Counted from the first letter of the stretch, positions 32,053 through 41,543 are shown. The stretch: DNA of 64,000 nt from Myxococcales bacterium (GCA_016792845.1 JAEUKH010000001.1:62001-126000); one strand, 5' to 3'. The notes: generated from the sequence alone by a model not told the origin. Numbers and translations: made by a program.

Positions 32053-32071
32053 GCGAACCCGTCGCACCCGC

Positions 32072-32905
32072 TCAGGGCGCCATCGTGCGGCGCCCGACCA
32101 AGCTCCCGATCACCATCGAAAGCACCATCGGCACGGCCATCGCCGTGAACCGCGTGCCCGTGTGCCCGTCGCCCGTGAGCTGAACCGCCACCGCGGCCAG
32201 GAGCGCCGAGGCGATGCCCGCGTTGGCGCCCGCCAGGCCCGGCGACACTGGCACCGTGCGGGCCATCGCGCGGAACGTCAGCCCGCCGAGCACTGCGGCC
32301 AACAAGAGCGCCGCGCTGGCCGACTCGCCCAAGGTCGCCATCGGGTCGTGAACCGATTGCCCGGGGCTCAGCACCATCGCCCCCGAGGCGCTCACCCACT
32401 GACGCGCGCCGTGGGCCGGGAGCGCCGGACCCGCGCTCCCGCCGAGCTGACTCGCGATCACCACCGCGAGCGCCGCGAGGCTCGGGTAGCCCCGGCGCCA
32501 CACGATCGAGGGCCCGAGACCCTCGGCCCCCCGCGAGAACCCGAGCCAGAGCCCGCCGAGACCCGCGAGGCCCAAGAGCGCCGCGCCCGGCAGCCGCGTC
32601 ACGAGGCTCTCGCGCTGGCTGAGCCCCAAAAGCCACGGCGAGGCCGCCCAAGCCAGGAGCGCCGCGCCCAGCACCGGGAGCGCCCGCGCGAGCCCCGAGG
32701 GGCGGGCGACCGGCGCGAGGGCGTCGAGGGCCGCGCGGAGGGCCGGGCCGGGGCGCGCAGGAGGCCCCGCGAGGTGCCCGAGGGCGGCGTCGAGGGCGAG
32801 GAGCCGCCGGTCGGTGGGGTCGCCCGGTGGGGGGCCCGCGAGGGGGCGCTCAGGGCCCGAGGCGAGCTGCGAGACGAGCGAAGGCGGGGCCGCGGGAGCG
32901 CTCAC
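32072..32905 (-). CDS. Membrane anti-sigma factor, NrsF/DUF1109-like
   Basis: The protein has 277 residues. A ~70-residue cytoplasmic N-terminus is followed by about six hydrophobic segments (e.g. ALPVLGAALLAWAASPWLLGL, LLGLAGLGGLWLGF, AALLLAAVLGGLTF, VPMVLSMVIGSLVG). This topology and its start overlapping the sigma gene stop (ATGA 32902-32905) are those of NrsF/DUF1109 anti-sigma factors, which hold an ECF sigma factor at the membrane until a signal arrives. Confidence 0.75.
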   Translation of the reverse strand: MSAPAAPPSLVSQLASGPERPLAGPPPGDPTDRRLLALDAALGHLAGPPARPGPALRAALDALAPVARPSGLARALPVLGAALLAWAASPWLLGLSQRESLVTRLPGAALLGLAGLGGLWLGFSRGAEGLGPSIVWRRGYPSLAALAVVIASQLGGSAGPALPAHGARQWVSASGAMVLSPGQSVHDPMATLGESASAALLLAAVLGGLTFRAMARTVPVSPGLAGANAGIASALLAAVAVQLTGDGHTGTRFTAMAVPMVLSMVIGSLVGRRTMAP

Positions 32906-33507
32906 GGTGACTCACTTTCTGTGCTGCGTGCTGAGGGTGAAGGCCGCATCGCGAGGGCCGCGCGGAGGGCCTCGTATGCGCGGTGGGCCCGGAGCTTGAC
33001 GGCGCCCACGGTCGAGCCCGTGGCGGCGGCGATTTGTTTGAGCGTGAGCCCCTCGACCTTGAGCCCCAAGAGCGCCTCGCGCTGAAGCGGCGGCAGGCCG
33101 TCGATGGTCTGTTGGAGCCGCTCGCGCTCTTCGTCGCTGAAGCGGTCGAAGGCGTCGGCCATGGGCGTAAAGTCGGCCCTCGGCTCGGGCAGCTCGCCCT
33201 CGGCGGTGAGCCGCAGGCGGTTGCGCCGCCGCTGGCGATACCAGTCGATGTAGACGTTGCGCGCGATGGCCTTGAACCACGGCAGCACGGGCTGCCCGCG
33301 GAGGTAGGTGTCGCGCGCGTGGTGGATCTTCAAGAACACCACCTGCACGAGGTCTTCGGTGAGGGCCCGGTCGCGCGACATCGCGAAGAGCACCGCGCTC
33401 ACCCGGGGCGAGGTGGCCGCGAAGAGGGCCTCGAAGGCGGCGCGATCGCCGGCGCAGTAGGCCTCCATCAAGGCTTCGAGGTTGGGGTCGGCGGGCCGGT
33501 CACTCAT
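32902..33507 (-). CDS. ECF-type RNA polymerase sigma factor
   Basis: The protein has 201 residues. The region 2 segment DLVQVVFLKIHHARDTY...LPWFKAIARNVYIDWYRQRRRN and the region 4 segment LPPLQREALLGLKVEGLTLKQIAAATGSTVGAVKLRAHRAYEAL are complete. It forms a two-gene unit with the downstream membrane anti-sigma factor, overlapping by 4 bp, so both proteins are made in coupled amounts. The regulon is unknown. Confidence 0.93.
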   Translation of the reverse strand: MSDRPADPNLEALMEAYCAGDRAAFEALFAATSPRVSAVLFAMSRDRALTEDLVQVVFLKIHHARDTYLRGQPVLPWFKAIARNVYIDWYRQRRRNRLRLTAEGELPEPRADFTPMADAFDRFSDEERERLQQTIDGLPPLQREALLGLKVEGLTLKQIAAATGSTVGAVKLRAHRAYEALRAALAMRPSPSARSTESESP

Positions 33508-33585
33508 CGGGCGTCAACGCGGTGCGCCCGAGACGACGCGGGCCGCCCTGAAGGTTTCGCCGTCGCGGGGGCAAATCGTCAAGGC

Positions 33586-34923
33586 TCAGCGCGCGGCCCC
33601 GGCGTCGCCCTGCGCTTGGGGCTCGGGGGTCGGCGCGCGCTCGCCTCGGTCGTCGGGCGGCGGGGTGCCGAGCTCGGCGCCGAAGGGCCCGCCGGGGAAG
33701 GGGTTCGCCCGACGCCGCGCCGCGCGGCTGCCCATCATCTCTTCGGCGAGGGTGCCGCCCGAGCGAATGGCCCGCTCGACGGCCTGCACCTGCGGCGGCG
33801 TCATGGTGAGGGTCACCACCGTCGTGAGGTCGTCGGTGCGGGTGGTGATCTGGTTGAGCGAGGCGCGCAGGGCGTCGAGGCCCGCGTTGACGTCGTCGAG
33901 CTGCTGCCGAAGCGAGGCGTTGCCCAACGCGAGGAGCGCCGCAGGCCCGCGGAGCTGCCCCTGGACCTCTTCGAGGGTCGTGATGGCCTGGCTGCGCCGC
34001 GCTTGGATGAGCGCCTCGACCGCCGCCGTGAAGGGCCGCGCCACGGTCGCCTGGAGGAAGGCCCCGCGCGCCTCGAACACGATGCCGCCGTTGTTCTGCC
34101 GCAGGGCCATGCCGCCGGTGACGAGCTGCCGCGCGAGGGTGAGGTCGGGCTGGCCGGGGTTCTCGCGCACGAGCGTGTCGACGGCCTCATTGACGCTCTG
34201 CGCGTTCTGCTGCCTGATCTGTTGGAGGTCGACGGCGCCGTCAAGCATGTTGGGCCCGCCGAGCTGGCGCAGCATCACGTTGAGCCTGTGGTCGGTGCCG
34301 AGGCCGGGGCTCGTGCCGCGCAAGAGGCCGATCACCGTACCCATGTAGCTCCGCTCGGTGAGGGCGGCGGTGTGCTCGGCGAAGTAGAGCGTGGCCTCGC
34401 GGTTGCCGGGCTGCGCCCCGGGGCGCACGGGCGAGTACACGGTCTGGCCGCTCAGCTCGCTCGCGGCGAGGGTCTCACCGCTGCGGGCCTGCGAGACAAA
34501 ATACTCGGCGCAGCGGCGGGCCTGCTCGGCGTTGAGCGAGGTGTCGAGGTAGGCCACCCAGGCCGAAGGGTTTCTCGCCTCGGTGAGCGACTTGTCGACC
34601 CCGACGGTGAGCCCCCGGAGGGTCTGCCAGAGCTCGCCCCCGCAGGCGCGGTTGGCCTCTTCGTAGCGGGTGCGGGCCTCGCGCAGGGCCGCCGATTGCT
34701 GGTTGCCCATGATCTCGTTGCGGAGGCTCTGAGCGGGCGCGAAGGCCCGCAGCGCCTCGACGTTGAGCCGCACCACGCTCACGCTGTCTGGAGAGAGCCG
34801 CGCCGCCGTGGCCGTGTTCTGCGCGTTACGGTGCTTGACCAGATAGACCGCCGTGCCCGCGAGGGCGCCGACAGCAACCACCACGGCCACGATGGCCCCG
34901 GGGACGACATTGTTCTTCTTCAC
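33586..34923 (-). CDS. Large membrane-anchored hypothetical protein
   Basis: The protein has 445 residues. An N-terminal anchor (MKKNNVVPGAIVAVVVAVGALAGTAVYLVKH) leads into a ~400-residue outside region. It contains SVSVVRLNVEALRAFAP, GGELWQTLRGLTVGVDKSLTEARNPSAWVAYLD and ALRQNNGGIVFEARGAF, resembling substrate-binding-like or DUF3352-like myxobacterial proteins that lack a known function. The last ~45 residues are a Pro/Gly/Arg-rich tail. It lies 78 bp upstream of the sigma gene on the same strand. Confidence 0.75.
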   Translation of the reverse strand: MKKNNVVPGAIVAVVVAVGALAGTAVYLVKHRNAQNTATAARLSPDSVSVVRLNVEALRAFAPAQSLRNEIMGNQQSAALREARTRYEEANRACGGELWQTLRGLTVGVDKSLTEARNPSAWVAYLDTSLNAEQARRCAEYFVSQARSGETLAASELSGQTVYSPVRPGAQPGNREATLYFAEHTAALTERSYMGTVIGLLRGTSPGLGTDHRLNVMLRQLGGPNMLDGAVDLQQIRQQNAQSVNEAVDTLVRENPGQPDLTLARQLVTGGMALRQNNGGIVFEARGAFLQATVARPFTAAVEALIQARRSQAITTLEEVQGQLRGPAALLALGNASLRQQLDDVNAGLDALRASLNQITTRTDDLTTVVTLTMTPPQVQAVERAIRSGGTLAEEMMGSRAARRRANPFPGGPFGAELGTPPPDDRGERAPTPEPQAQGDAGAAR

Positions 34924-35054
34924 GCAGCGACCTTCGACCCTCTCGTGTGTGCGCGCCGTCGACCTCGTCGACCCCGCGCGGCGCGCTCTCTATACCGCGA
35001 CTCGTCGCAGATGCACGCCTCTGTCGCCCTCGTCGACCCGCCCCAGAGCCCCGG

Positions 35055-35750
35055 TCAGCGCCCGTTGAGCACCGCCACGGCGTCGAGGTCGAAGCCCGTG
35101 GCGGGCGCCATCAGGCCCTGGGTGCCGAGGTCTCTCAGCCGCACGAAGCGCGCCTCGCGGAGCCCGAGGGTCGCGAGGTCGAAGCCGTCTCCGCCCGACA
35201 CCCGCGGGTCGAGGGCGCAGAAGCCCGAGGCCGTCGAGGCGTACACCGGGCGGGCCCCGGCGCAGCCCGGGTGGGGCCACGACGAAGCGGTATCACATTG
35301 AAATGACACCCAATTTTGCCCGTCGACGGAGACCGACACCTCGGCGAGCTCGGCCCAGTGCCGCAGCGTCGCGCCGGGCACGCTGAAGGCGTTCTCGAAG
35401 ACGGTGAAATCGTCGCCCGGGCCGTCGACGATGACGCGGTCGAAGCCCACCACGATTTCGCCGCCGAGGCCCAGCGAGACGACATCGGTGGTGCCGGTGT
35501 TCTCGCCGCCGCCCTGCGGGGGGCCGAGCACCACGTCGGGGAGGCGCGTGTGCCCGAAGGTCGCGCCCTCGCCCGGGGTGAACGAGACCACCCGGGTGGC
35601 GAAGGGCCCTCCGATGACGCGACCGTCTTCGCGGGCGGCGGCGTCGGCGTAGGCGCAGGTCACCGCGGCGTCGCCGGGGCTCGGGTCGGGCGTGGCGCCG
35701 CAGGCCCCGAGGACGCCCACGAACGCCCATCTGAGGGCCCTGAGGCTCAC
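35055..35750 (-). CDS. Surface lipoprotein of the B12-riboswitch operon (BtuH-like candidate)
   Basis: The protein has 231 residues. MSLRALRWAFVGVLGACGA is a lipoprotein signal with lipobox LGAC. The mature part (VVSFTPGEGATFGH, DVVSLGLGGEIVVGFDRVIVDGPGDDFTVFENAF, WAELAEVSVSVDGQNWVSF, TGFDLDAVAVLNG) matches a beta-sandwich surface-protein family. In other bacteria that family often accompanies cobalamin-regulated BtuG-type genes. The ATG overlaps the upstream stop (35747-35750). A role in capturing corrinoids at the outer membrane is inferred from riboswitch and partner. Confidence 0.75.
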   Translation of the reverse strand: MSLRALRWAFVGVLGACGATPDPSPGDAAVTCAYADAAAREDGRVIGGPFATRVVSFTPGEGATFGHTRLPDVVLGPPQGGGENTGTTDVVSLGLGGEIVVGFDRVIVDGPGDDFTVFENAFSVPGATLRHWAELAEVSVSVDGQNWVSFQCDTASSWPHPGCAGARPVYASTASGFCALDPRVSGGDGFDLATLGLREARFVRLRDLGTQGLMAPATGFDLDAVAVLNGR

Positions 35751-37141
35751 GGGGTGAAGGCGATCCCGTAGGGCGGGAGCGCGCCGGTCGAGAGCGGCGC
35801 GGTGGTGAGGGCGCGGCCGTCTTCTCGGTACACATACACCCCGCCGTTCGTGGGCGAGCGGTCGAGCACCCAGATCGCGCCGTTGGGGTCTCGGGCGATG
35901 GCGCCGATGTCTGCGCCGCTGTGGAGGGTGCGCCCCGCGGTGCCCGCCGCGAGGTCGAAGGCCACGACCCGGGCGCTGCGGGTGCCGCCGTCTCCGAGCT
36001 GGTAGACCAGCGCATAGCCCGTGGTGTTGCCGGTCATCACGATGCTCTGGAGGTCGCCGCCGAGGGCGGCCTCGGTGACCCGCTGCCCGGTCGGTCGACG
36101 GGTGGCGAGGCTCACCGACTCGATGGCGCCGTCGAGCATCTGCGGCGGCTGAAAGGCCTGGACGCCCGCGCCCGCGACCACCAGGGTGTCGCCCGCGAGG
36201 GCCGCCGAGACGGGGTTTCGCACGGTGAGGGCGATGGCCTGGGTGCCGGGCGCGCTCGGGTCGGCGTCGAGGAGGGCGTTGGTGGCGGTGTCGACGAGGG
36301 CGACGCTCCCGTTGGCCACCGGGGCGTACGACGCGAGGTTCTGGAGCACCACGTAGAGGGTGTTGCCGACCCGCAAGAGCTCGCTCGCTTCAGGGGCTCC
36401 GCTGGGGTCGTTGTCGGCGCTGGCGCGCACGGGCGAGAGGTCGACGCTGCCGGTGACCGCCGCGCTGCCGCTGAGGGTCGGGTCGACGATGGCGAGGCTC
36501 GCGCGGGCGTACTGCGAGACGAAGGCCTTGTTCGGGGCCACCACCTCGACATCGTAGGGGTTGACCTGGTAAGGCCCGGCGCCGCCGTCGATGCCCGCAG
36601 GCCGCAGCGGAATCTGTCGCGTCACGGCCGGCAGATTCGCGCCGTCGAGCACCGCCAAGACGTCATTGCCCCGGAGCATCGTGAACACCTGGCAGCCCGA
36701 CACGACGGGCACGTGGTCTTGGTCGGGCGACATCGCCGAGAGGGCCATGAGGGCGGGTGGGCTCAGCGTGGCGAGGGCGTAGCCTCCGGCGCTGAAATCG
36801 CTGGTGGTGAGAAAGCCCCGGGTGAGCGCGCAGCCGGCGCCCGCGTCGCCAGCGCCCGCGTCGCCAGCGGCGTCAGCGCTCGCGTCGCGGGTCGCGGCGT
36901 CGCCCGCGCCAGCGTCGAGGGGCCCCAGGTCGACCAGCGGGGCGTCGGTGAGGAGCGGAATGTCAACTTGAAGCACGTCGACGGTGCCGACGTCGGTGCC
37001 TGCATCCGCGCCGGTGTCGCGGGCCGCGCCGACATCTTGGGCGCCCGCGTCGCTGGCCGGGGCGGGGTCGTCGCTGCACCCCGAGACCGCCGAGAGTGAG
37101 AGGGCACAGAGCGTAAGAACAAACGAATACCGAGTGAACAT
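35747..37141 (-). CDS. Beta-propeller surface lipoprotein under a B12 riboswitch (BtuG-like candidate)
   Basis: The protein has 464 residues from ATG 37141. MFTRYSFVLTLCALSLSAVSGCSDD is a lipoprotein signal (Cys22). Residues ~25-85 are an Asp/Ala/Gly/Val linker. The rest shows propeller-blade repeats: NPYDVEVVAPNKAFVSQYARASLAIVDPT, VGNTLYVVLQNLA, NGSVALVDTATN, VRNPVSAALAGDTLVVAGAG, GYALVYQLGDGG, IARDPNGAIWVLDRS. BtuG proteins of Bacteroides are surface lipoproteins of this fold that bind vitamin B12 very tightly. Here the gene lies 175 bp downstream of a cobalamin riboswitch on the same strand. No BtuB/TonB receptor is adjacent. Confidence 0.8.
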   Translation of the reverse strand: MFTRYSFVLTLCALSLSAVSGCSDDPAPASDAGAQDVGAARDTGADAGTDVGTVDVLQVDIPLLTDAPLVDLGPLDAGAGDAATRDASADAAGDAGAGDAGAGCALTRGFLTTSDFSAGGYALATLSPPALMALSAMSPDQDHVPVVSGCQVFTMLRGNDVLAVLDGANLPAVTRQIPLRPAGIDGGAGPYQVNPYDVEVVAPNKAFVSQYARASLAIVDPTLSGSAAVTGSVDLSPVRASADNDPSGAPEASELLRVGNTLYVVLQNLASYAPVANGSVALVDTATNALLDADPSAPGTQAIALTVRNPVSAALAGDTLVVAGAGVQAFQPPQMLDGAIESVSLATRRPTGQRVTEAALGGDLQSIVMTGNTTGYALVYQLGDGGTRSARVVAFDLAAGTAGRTLHSGADIGAIARDPNGAIWVLDRSPTNGGVYVYREDGRALTTAPLSTGALPPYGIAFTP

Positions 37142-37283
37142 GGACAGCGCCTTCGGCCTCGTGACGCGCACCCGCGAGAGGCCGTATTGGGTCGACGTAC
37201 GCACCTCGGCGGGGTGCGGCGCCCTCACGAAACTGTGACGCTGGGTCACGAGCCCGTGACAAGACACCGACCGCGGGCAACGG

Positions 37284-37302
37284 CCTCTTCACCCCGAAGA
37301 GG
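37284..37302 (-). promoter_or_regulatory. Hairpin between riboswitch and BtuG-like gene
   Basis: A 7-bp stem CCTCTTC/GAAGAGG with a five-base loop lies just downstream of the riboswitch on the minus strand. It may belong to the expression platform (terminator or translation control), but no U tract follows. Confidence 0.45.
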
Positions 37303-37315
37303 TGCGTACGCTGCG

Positions 37316-37514
37316 GGTGAAGGTCGGTCTCCTGACTCCCGGATCAACCTCTTCGTGCCGTGAGCCTTCCCCCGAAGTGGAGCCATGAGGGCGCCCTTCA
37401 GGGTGGCTGCGCTGCGAAGACCCTCGGCGGGTCAACGCGGGCCACGAATCGTCCCCGGATACAGTGGCGGGGGCCGTGCTGGCTTCACACCAGCTTCCCG
37501 TTGCACCTTACACC
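37316..37514 (-). promoter_or_regulatory. Cobalamin (vitamin B12) riboswitch
   Basis: Read on the minus strand, the 199-base element starts with P1 strand GGTGTAAGG (37506-37514). It continues with GGGAAGCTGGTGTGAA and the P4-P6 core, and with CCCCCGCCACTGT, the B12-box region (about 37461-37473). It ends with GGGAGTCAGGAGACCGACC and the closing P1 strand CCTTCACC (37316-37323). These are the canonical conserved blocks of the cobalamin aptamer in the right order and spacing. It precedes the surface-lipoprotein operon 37141-35055. Coenzyme B12 binding would be expected to switch those genes off. The rest of 37142-37637 contains no gene. Confidence 0.9.
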
Positions 37515-37637
37515 GCGAAACAAGACTCATCGCTCTGAAGACCCCGCACCGCGGCGGTGCCATCACAGCGGGCGCGAAGCTATGCCGAGCCCCTCAGCCC
37601 GTCAAGCGCGCCCGGCATCACCGCTTCGTGAGCTCCA

Positions 37638-40600
37638 TCACCCTTTGGTGATGCCCGGGGCGTCGAGCTCAAGGCTCCGGCCGAGCGCGTCGAGGGCCCT
37701 GTGCTCGTGAACGTCTCGCAAGAAGCGCGCGCGTTGGGTCGGGTCGCCGATGCGGTCGGCCGCGAGGTGGATCGCCGCCCGGCGTCGCCCGACGACCGTG
37801 CGGGCCTCGTCGTTGCGCCCCTCGCGGTGCAGCACCTCGGCGTAGATCAAGCCCACCAGGGCCGTGCCCTCGACCGGCGCGAAGCCCGCCGCCACGCGTT
37901 GGGCCACCGGCTCGATGCGCGCGAGGGCGCCCTCTCCCTCACGGGCCCGCAGCAAGAGCCCCGCCTGCGCGGCCTGGGCCAGGAGCACCTGCGCGCCGTC
38001 GACGCCGCGCTCGTGGGCGTGGAGGGCGAACCACCCGAGCTGCGATTCGAAATCGCTGCGCCGCTCTTGGGTGAGGCTCACCCAGCTCGCGTAGTACCGC
38101 GCCTGGAGGGCCACCGCGGGCATCGCGAGGCGCTCGGCCAGGGCGATGGCGCCGCGAAAGAGCCGGGCGCTCTCGTCGGCCTCGCCGCCCCAACCGAGGG
38201 TCGCCGCCGCCCCGAGGGCGCCCAAGGCCTCGTGGCGCGAGAGGGCGAGCCGTTGGGCCTCGGCGCGCACGGCCTCGTAGCGCCGCCCCGCCGCGGCGGT
38301 GTCTCCGAGCCGTACGAGCGCGAGGGCTTCGACGAGCCCCGCGTCGAGCGCGCGGAGCACCTGTTCGCCCTGACGCGCCTCGACCGCGGCCTCCCGGGCG
38401 AGGGCGAGGGCGTCTTCGAGGCGGTCGAGGGCGAGGAGGCACCCGGCTCGTGTCGCGCCGAAGGTCGCGCCCGCGTAGTCGCCGACCTCGGGGCCGAGCC
38501 GGGTGTCGTGCAGGGTCTCGTCGCAGAGCGCGAGGGCCTCGGCGGCCTCGCCGCGCCCGAGGAGCAAGGCCGCGGCGAACTCGGTGACCTGCATCCAGAG
38601 CCAGAGGCTGACCCGGCCGCCGCGGGCGGGGTGGTGCACCGCGCGGGCGCTCTGGAGGGCGATGAGGGCGGTCTCTAGGCGACCCGAGAGGCTCAACCCG
38701 TGGGCGATGGCGAGGGCGACCCTGAGGCGCTCCGAGGCCGAGGCGCCGGGCAGCGACTCGGCGGCCCGGGCGTCGGCGAGGGCGGTGCCGGCGTCGGCGA
38801 TGGCCCACGAGGCGTCGGCGCGCACGCAGAGGAGCTCGCGGCGCAGGGCGGCGTCGGGGTCGCGGCCGAGGGCGCGGGTGGCGTACTCGCGGGCCGCCTC
38901 GAAGGCTTGCTCTTCGAGCGCGTCGCGGGCGGCCTGGGCCCAGAGGTGAAGGGCCTGGACCCGCTGCCCGGCGCGGTCGCGGTGGTGCCCGAGGGCCGCG
39001 GTGCTGACCGAGGTGCTGGCTTCGAGCCACTCGGCGGCGCGGGCGTGGAGCTCGCGCCGATCGTCTTCGAGCAGCGTCGCGTAGGCGGCGTCGCGGGCGA
39101 GGGCGTGGCGAAAGGCGTACTCGCTCGTGGCCACCAGCCGCGAGGCCGGGCGCGGCGCGATGAACCCGTTGGTCTCGAGGTCGCGCAGGGCGCGGTCGAT
39201 GACGGCCCCCGAGGTGGCGCCGAGCAGCGCGTCGAGGCCCCGGCGCCAGAAGGTGACGCCGTACACGCTCGCGGCCCGCGCGACCCGCCGCGCGTCGTGG
39301 TCGAGGGCGTCGAGGCGGAGCTGAACCGCGGCCTGGGCGGCCACCGGGAGGGCGACCTCGCCCGACTCCGAGCGCTGCCCGAGGGTGCCGGCCTGCGCGG
39401 CCCGCAAGAGCTCTTCGAGGAAGAGCGGGTTGCCGTCGGCGCGCTTGACGAGCGAATTGCGGAGCCAGGCGTCGCGGGGCTCGGCGAGCGCCTCTTCGGC
39501 GATGTGGTGGGCCACGCTGCTCGGCAAGGGCCCGAGCCGCAGGTCGGTGCGCGGGAGGTTCGCCCAGATGCGGTCGGCGCGCTGGATGAGGGCGGGCTCG
39601 GTGCGCCCGAGGCAGAGCACCGCGAAGGGGGCGTCCCACAGGGCGTCGACGAGGTGGGCGACGAGCTCGCAGGTGGTCTCGTCGATGAAGTGCAGGTCTT
39701 CGAGCACCATGAGCTGCGGCCCGCGGGCGCAGGCCGCTTGCAAGAGCGAGAGCACCGTCGCGCGGGTGCCGTCGCGGGGTCGCTCTGAGGGGCGCGGGCC
39801 CGCGTTGGGGCGCGGCGGCGGCTGATCGAGGCCGCGCAGCGGCACCTGTGCGAGCTCGAGCACGGCGTCGATTTCGAGGGGGCCCGCGAGCACCGAGAGG
39901 GCCTGCGCGACGCGCTCGCGCTGCCGGTCGGGGGCGTCACCCTCTTGGATGCCGCACTGCGCCCGCACGGCCCTCCGCACGGCGCCGTAGGGGGTGCTCG
40001 CGAGGAGGGCGTCGCCGCGGAGGGTGAGAAAGCCCGGGGCGCGCCGCGGGTCGTCGCTGGCCATCGACGAGAGCCGCGCCATCACGGCCTGCGCCACCCG
40101 CGATTTGCCGATCCCCGCGTCGCCCCAAAGGACGACGAGGTGGGGCGCGCGCTGCATCCACGCGTCGTGCAAGATGCCCGCGAGGAGCGACACCTCGCGG
40201 TCGCGCCCGGGCGGGTGATGGGTGTGCGTGTCGTCGGGGCGCGCTGGCACCCACGGGGGGCTCTTGATCTCGCGGTGGAGCCTCGCGCCGCGGGCGTCTG
40301 CGGTGAGCTCGAAGCTCTGCGCGAGCAGCACCGCCGAGGGCTCGTCGATGCGCACCTGCCCCTCGTCGGTGGCGCCGAGGAGCGCCGCCGCGCGCCGAAC
40401 GCACTCGCCGTCGAGGCCGTCGGCGGTGCGGGTCGTGGGCCCTGAGACCACCACCACGCGGAGGCCCCTGCCCGCGGCCTGGAGGGCGGCCCGGGCGGCC
40501 CGCGGAGCCTCGTCGCCGCGCATCCGTTGGTCGCCGAAGACTCCGCGAAGACCGCGCTCTCCCTCGCGCTCGACCCGCGCCCCGGCGGCTTCGAGGGCGG

Positions 40601-41543
40601 CTTCGAGGCGCGGCAGCGCGAAGGGCGAGGCGTCGCTCGACACGCGGCCGACGACCAAGACCCGCACGCGCTGTTCGCTCCGCCCGAGCACCGTCGCGGC
40701 GGGCACTCCCTCGGGGAAGGTGGTCACCCCCTGGAGGATGGCCGTGGCCTCGTCTGCGAAATCGGTCACCCTCCGAGGGCGCCTCGCGGGGCTCTTGTCG
40801 AGGCATCGCAGCAAGAGCGCTTCGAGGGCAGGCGGCAGGTCGGGGCGCACCGCGCGAAGCTTCGACGGCGGCTCAGAGAGCACCGTTCGCAAGAGGGCCA
40901 TCGTCTCGATTGCGGGGTACGGCCGCTGCCCGGTGAGGAGCTCATGGAAGACCACCGCGAGGGCGTAGACGTCGGTGGCGGGCGAGGGCTCTTCGCCCCG
41001 AAGCTGCTCGGGAGAGACGTAGACCGGCGAGCCCACCACGATGTCGTGGGCGGTGAGGGCGAGGTCGTCGTGACCGACGGCGATGCCGAGGTCGATGACC
41101 TTGAGCACCACCCCGTCGTCGACGGTGGCGAGGAAGAGGTTGGCGGGCTTCACGTCGCGGTGCACCGCGCCCACGGTGTGAAGCGCCGCGAGCCCCGACG
41201 CGGCCTCTTGGAGGATGCGCAGCGCGTGCCAGTCTGAGAGCCGCTCGCGGGAGATGAGGTCGTCGACGGTCTCGCCCTGGAGCCACTCGGTCACGAGGCA
41301 CGAGCGGCCCGCGGCGTCGAGGCCGTGCGCGACATACCGCACCACATGCGGGTGGTCGAGGTCGGCCAGGATGCGCGCCTCGCGCTCGAAGCGGGCCCGG
41401 GCGATGGCGTCATCGCTGGGAGCCTTCCAACGCTTGAGGGCGACCTCGCGTTGGGTCTTGAGGTCGCGGGTACGAAACACCTCGGCCGAGCCGCCGCTGC
41501 CCACCAGCGGGCCGAGCTCGAAGCGTTCGTCGATGTGCGTCAC
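37638..41543 (-). CDS. Ser/Thr protein kinase - AAA ATPase - TPR regulator (PknK/MalT-like)
   Basis: The protein has 1,301 residues from GTG 41543, right before the kinase domain. Kinase: GSGGSAEVF loop, VALKRW (K37), HRDVKPANLF (D130), DLG at 151-153, APE-like SPEQ; catalytically complete. After ~290 a domain with RVRVLVVGRV and VVVSGPTTRTADGLDGECVRRAAALLG resembles a degenerate cyclase-like sensor. The ATPase Walker A is GDAGIGKS (about 474-481) and the Walker B-like motif is LMVLEDLHFID. The last ~500 residues are helical TPR-like repeats. Such proteins of myxobacteria act as signal-integrating STAND regulators. Convergent with nothing; the end lies 120 bp before the riboswitch. Confidence 0.9.
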   Translation of the reverse strand: MTHIDERFELGPLVGSGGSAEVFRTRDLKTQREVALKRWKAPSDDAIARARFEREARILADLDHPHVVRYVAHGLDAAGRSCLVTEWLQGETVDDLISRERLSDWHALRILQEAASGLAALHTVGAVHRDVKPANLFLATVDDGVVLKVIDLGIAVGHDDLALTAHDIVVGSPVYVSPEQLRGEEPSPATDVYALAVVFHELLTGQRPYPAIETMALLRTVLSEPPSKLRAVRPDLPPALEALLLRCLDKSPARRPRRVTDFADEATAILQGVTTFPEGVPAATVLGRSEQRVRVLVVGRVSSDASPFALPRLEAALEAAGARVEREGERGLRGVFGDQRMRGDEAPRAARAALQAAGRGLRVVVVSGPTTRTADGLDGECVRRAAALLGATDEGQVRIDEPSAVLLAQSFELTADARGARLHREIKSPPWVPARPDDTHTHHPPGRDREVSLLAGILHDAWMQRAPHLVVLWGDAGIGKSRVAQAVMARLSSMASDDPRRAPGFLTLRGDALLASTPYGAVRRAVRAQCGIQEGDAPDRQRERVAQALSVLAGPLEIDAVLELAQVPLRGLDQPPPRPNAGPRPSERPRDGTRATVLSLLQAACARGPQLMVLEDLHFIDETTCELVAHLVDALWDAPFAVLCLGRTEPALIQRADRIWANLPRTDLRLGPLPSSVAHHIAEEALAEPRDAWLRNSLVKRADGNPLFLEELLRAAQAGTLGQRSESGEVALPVAAQAAVQLRLDALDHDARRVARAASVYGVTFWRRGLDALLGATSGAVIDRALRDLETNGFIAPRPASRLVATSEYAFRHALARDAAYATLLEDDRRELHARAAEWLEASTSVSTAALGHHRDRAGQRVQALHLWAQAARDALEEQAFEAAREYATRALGRDPDAALRRELLCVRADASWAIADAGTALADARAAESLPGASASERLRVALAIAHGLSLSGRLETALIALQSARAVHHPARGGRVSLWLWMQVTEFAAALLLGRGEAAEALALCDETLHDTRLGPEVGDYAGATFGATRAGCLLALDRLEDALALAREAAVEARQGEQVLRALDAGLVEALALVRLGDTAAAGRRYEAVRAEAQRLALSRHEALGALGAAATLGWGGEADESARLFRGAIALAERLAMPAVALQARYYASWVSLTQERRSDFESQLGWFALHAHERGVDGAQVLLAQAAQAGLLLRAREGEGALARIEPVAQRVAAGFAPVEGTALVGLIYAEVLHREGRNDEARTVVGRRRAAIHLAADRIGDPTQRARFLRDVHEHRALDALGRSLELDAPGITKG

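Noticed and set aside
32983..35301. 772-residue plus-strand frame
   Set aside because: Antisense to the sigma factor and the membrane-anchored protein; composition of a shadow frame.
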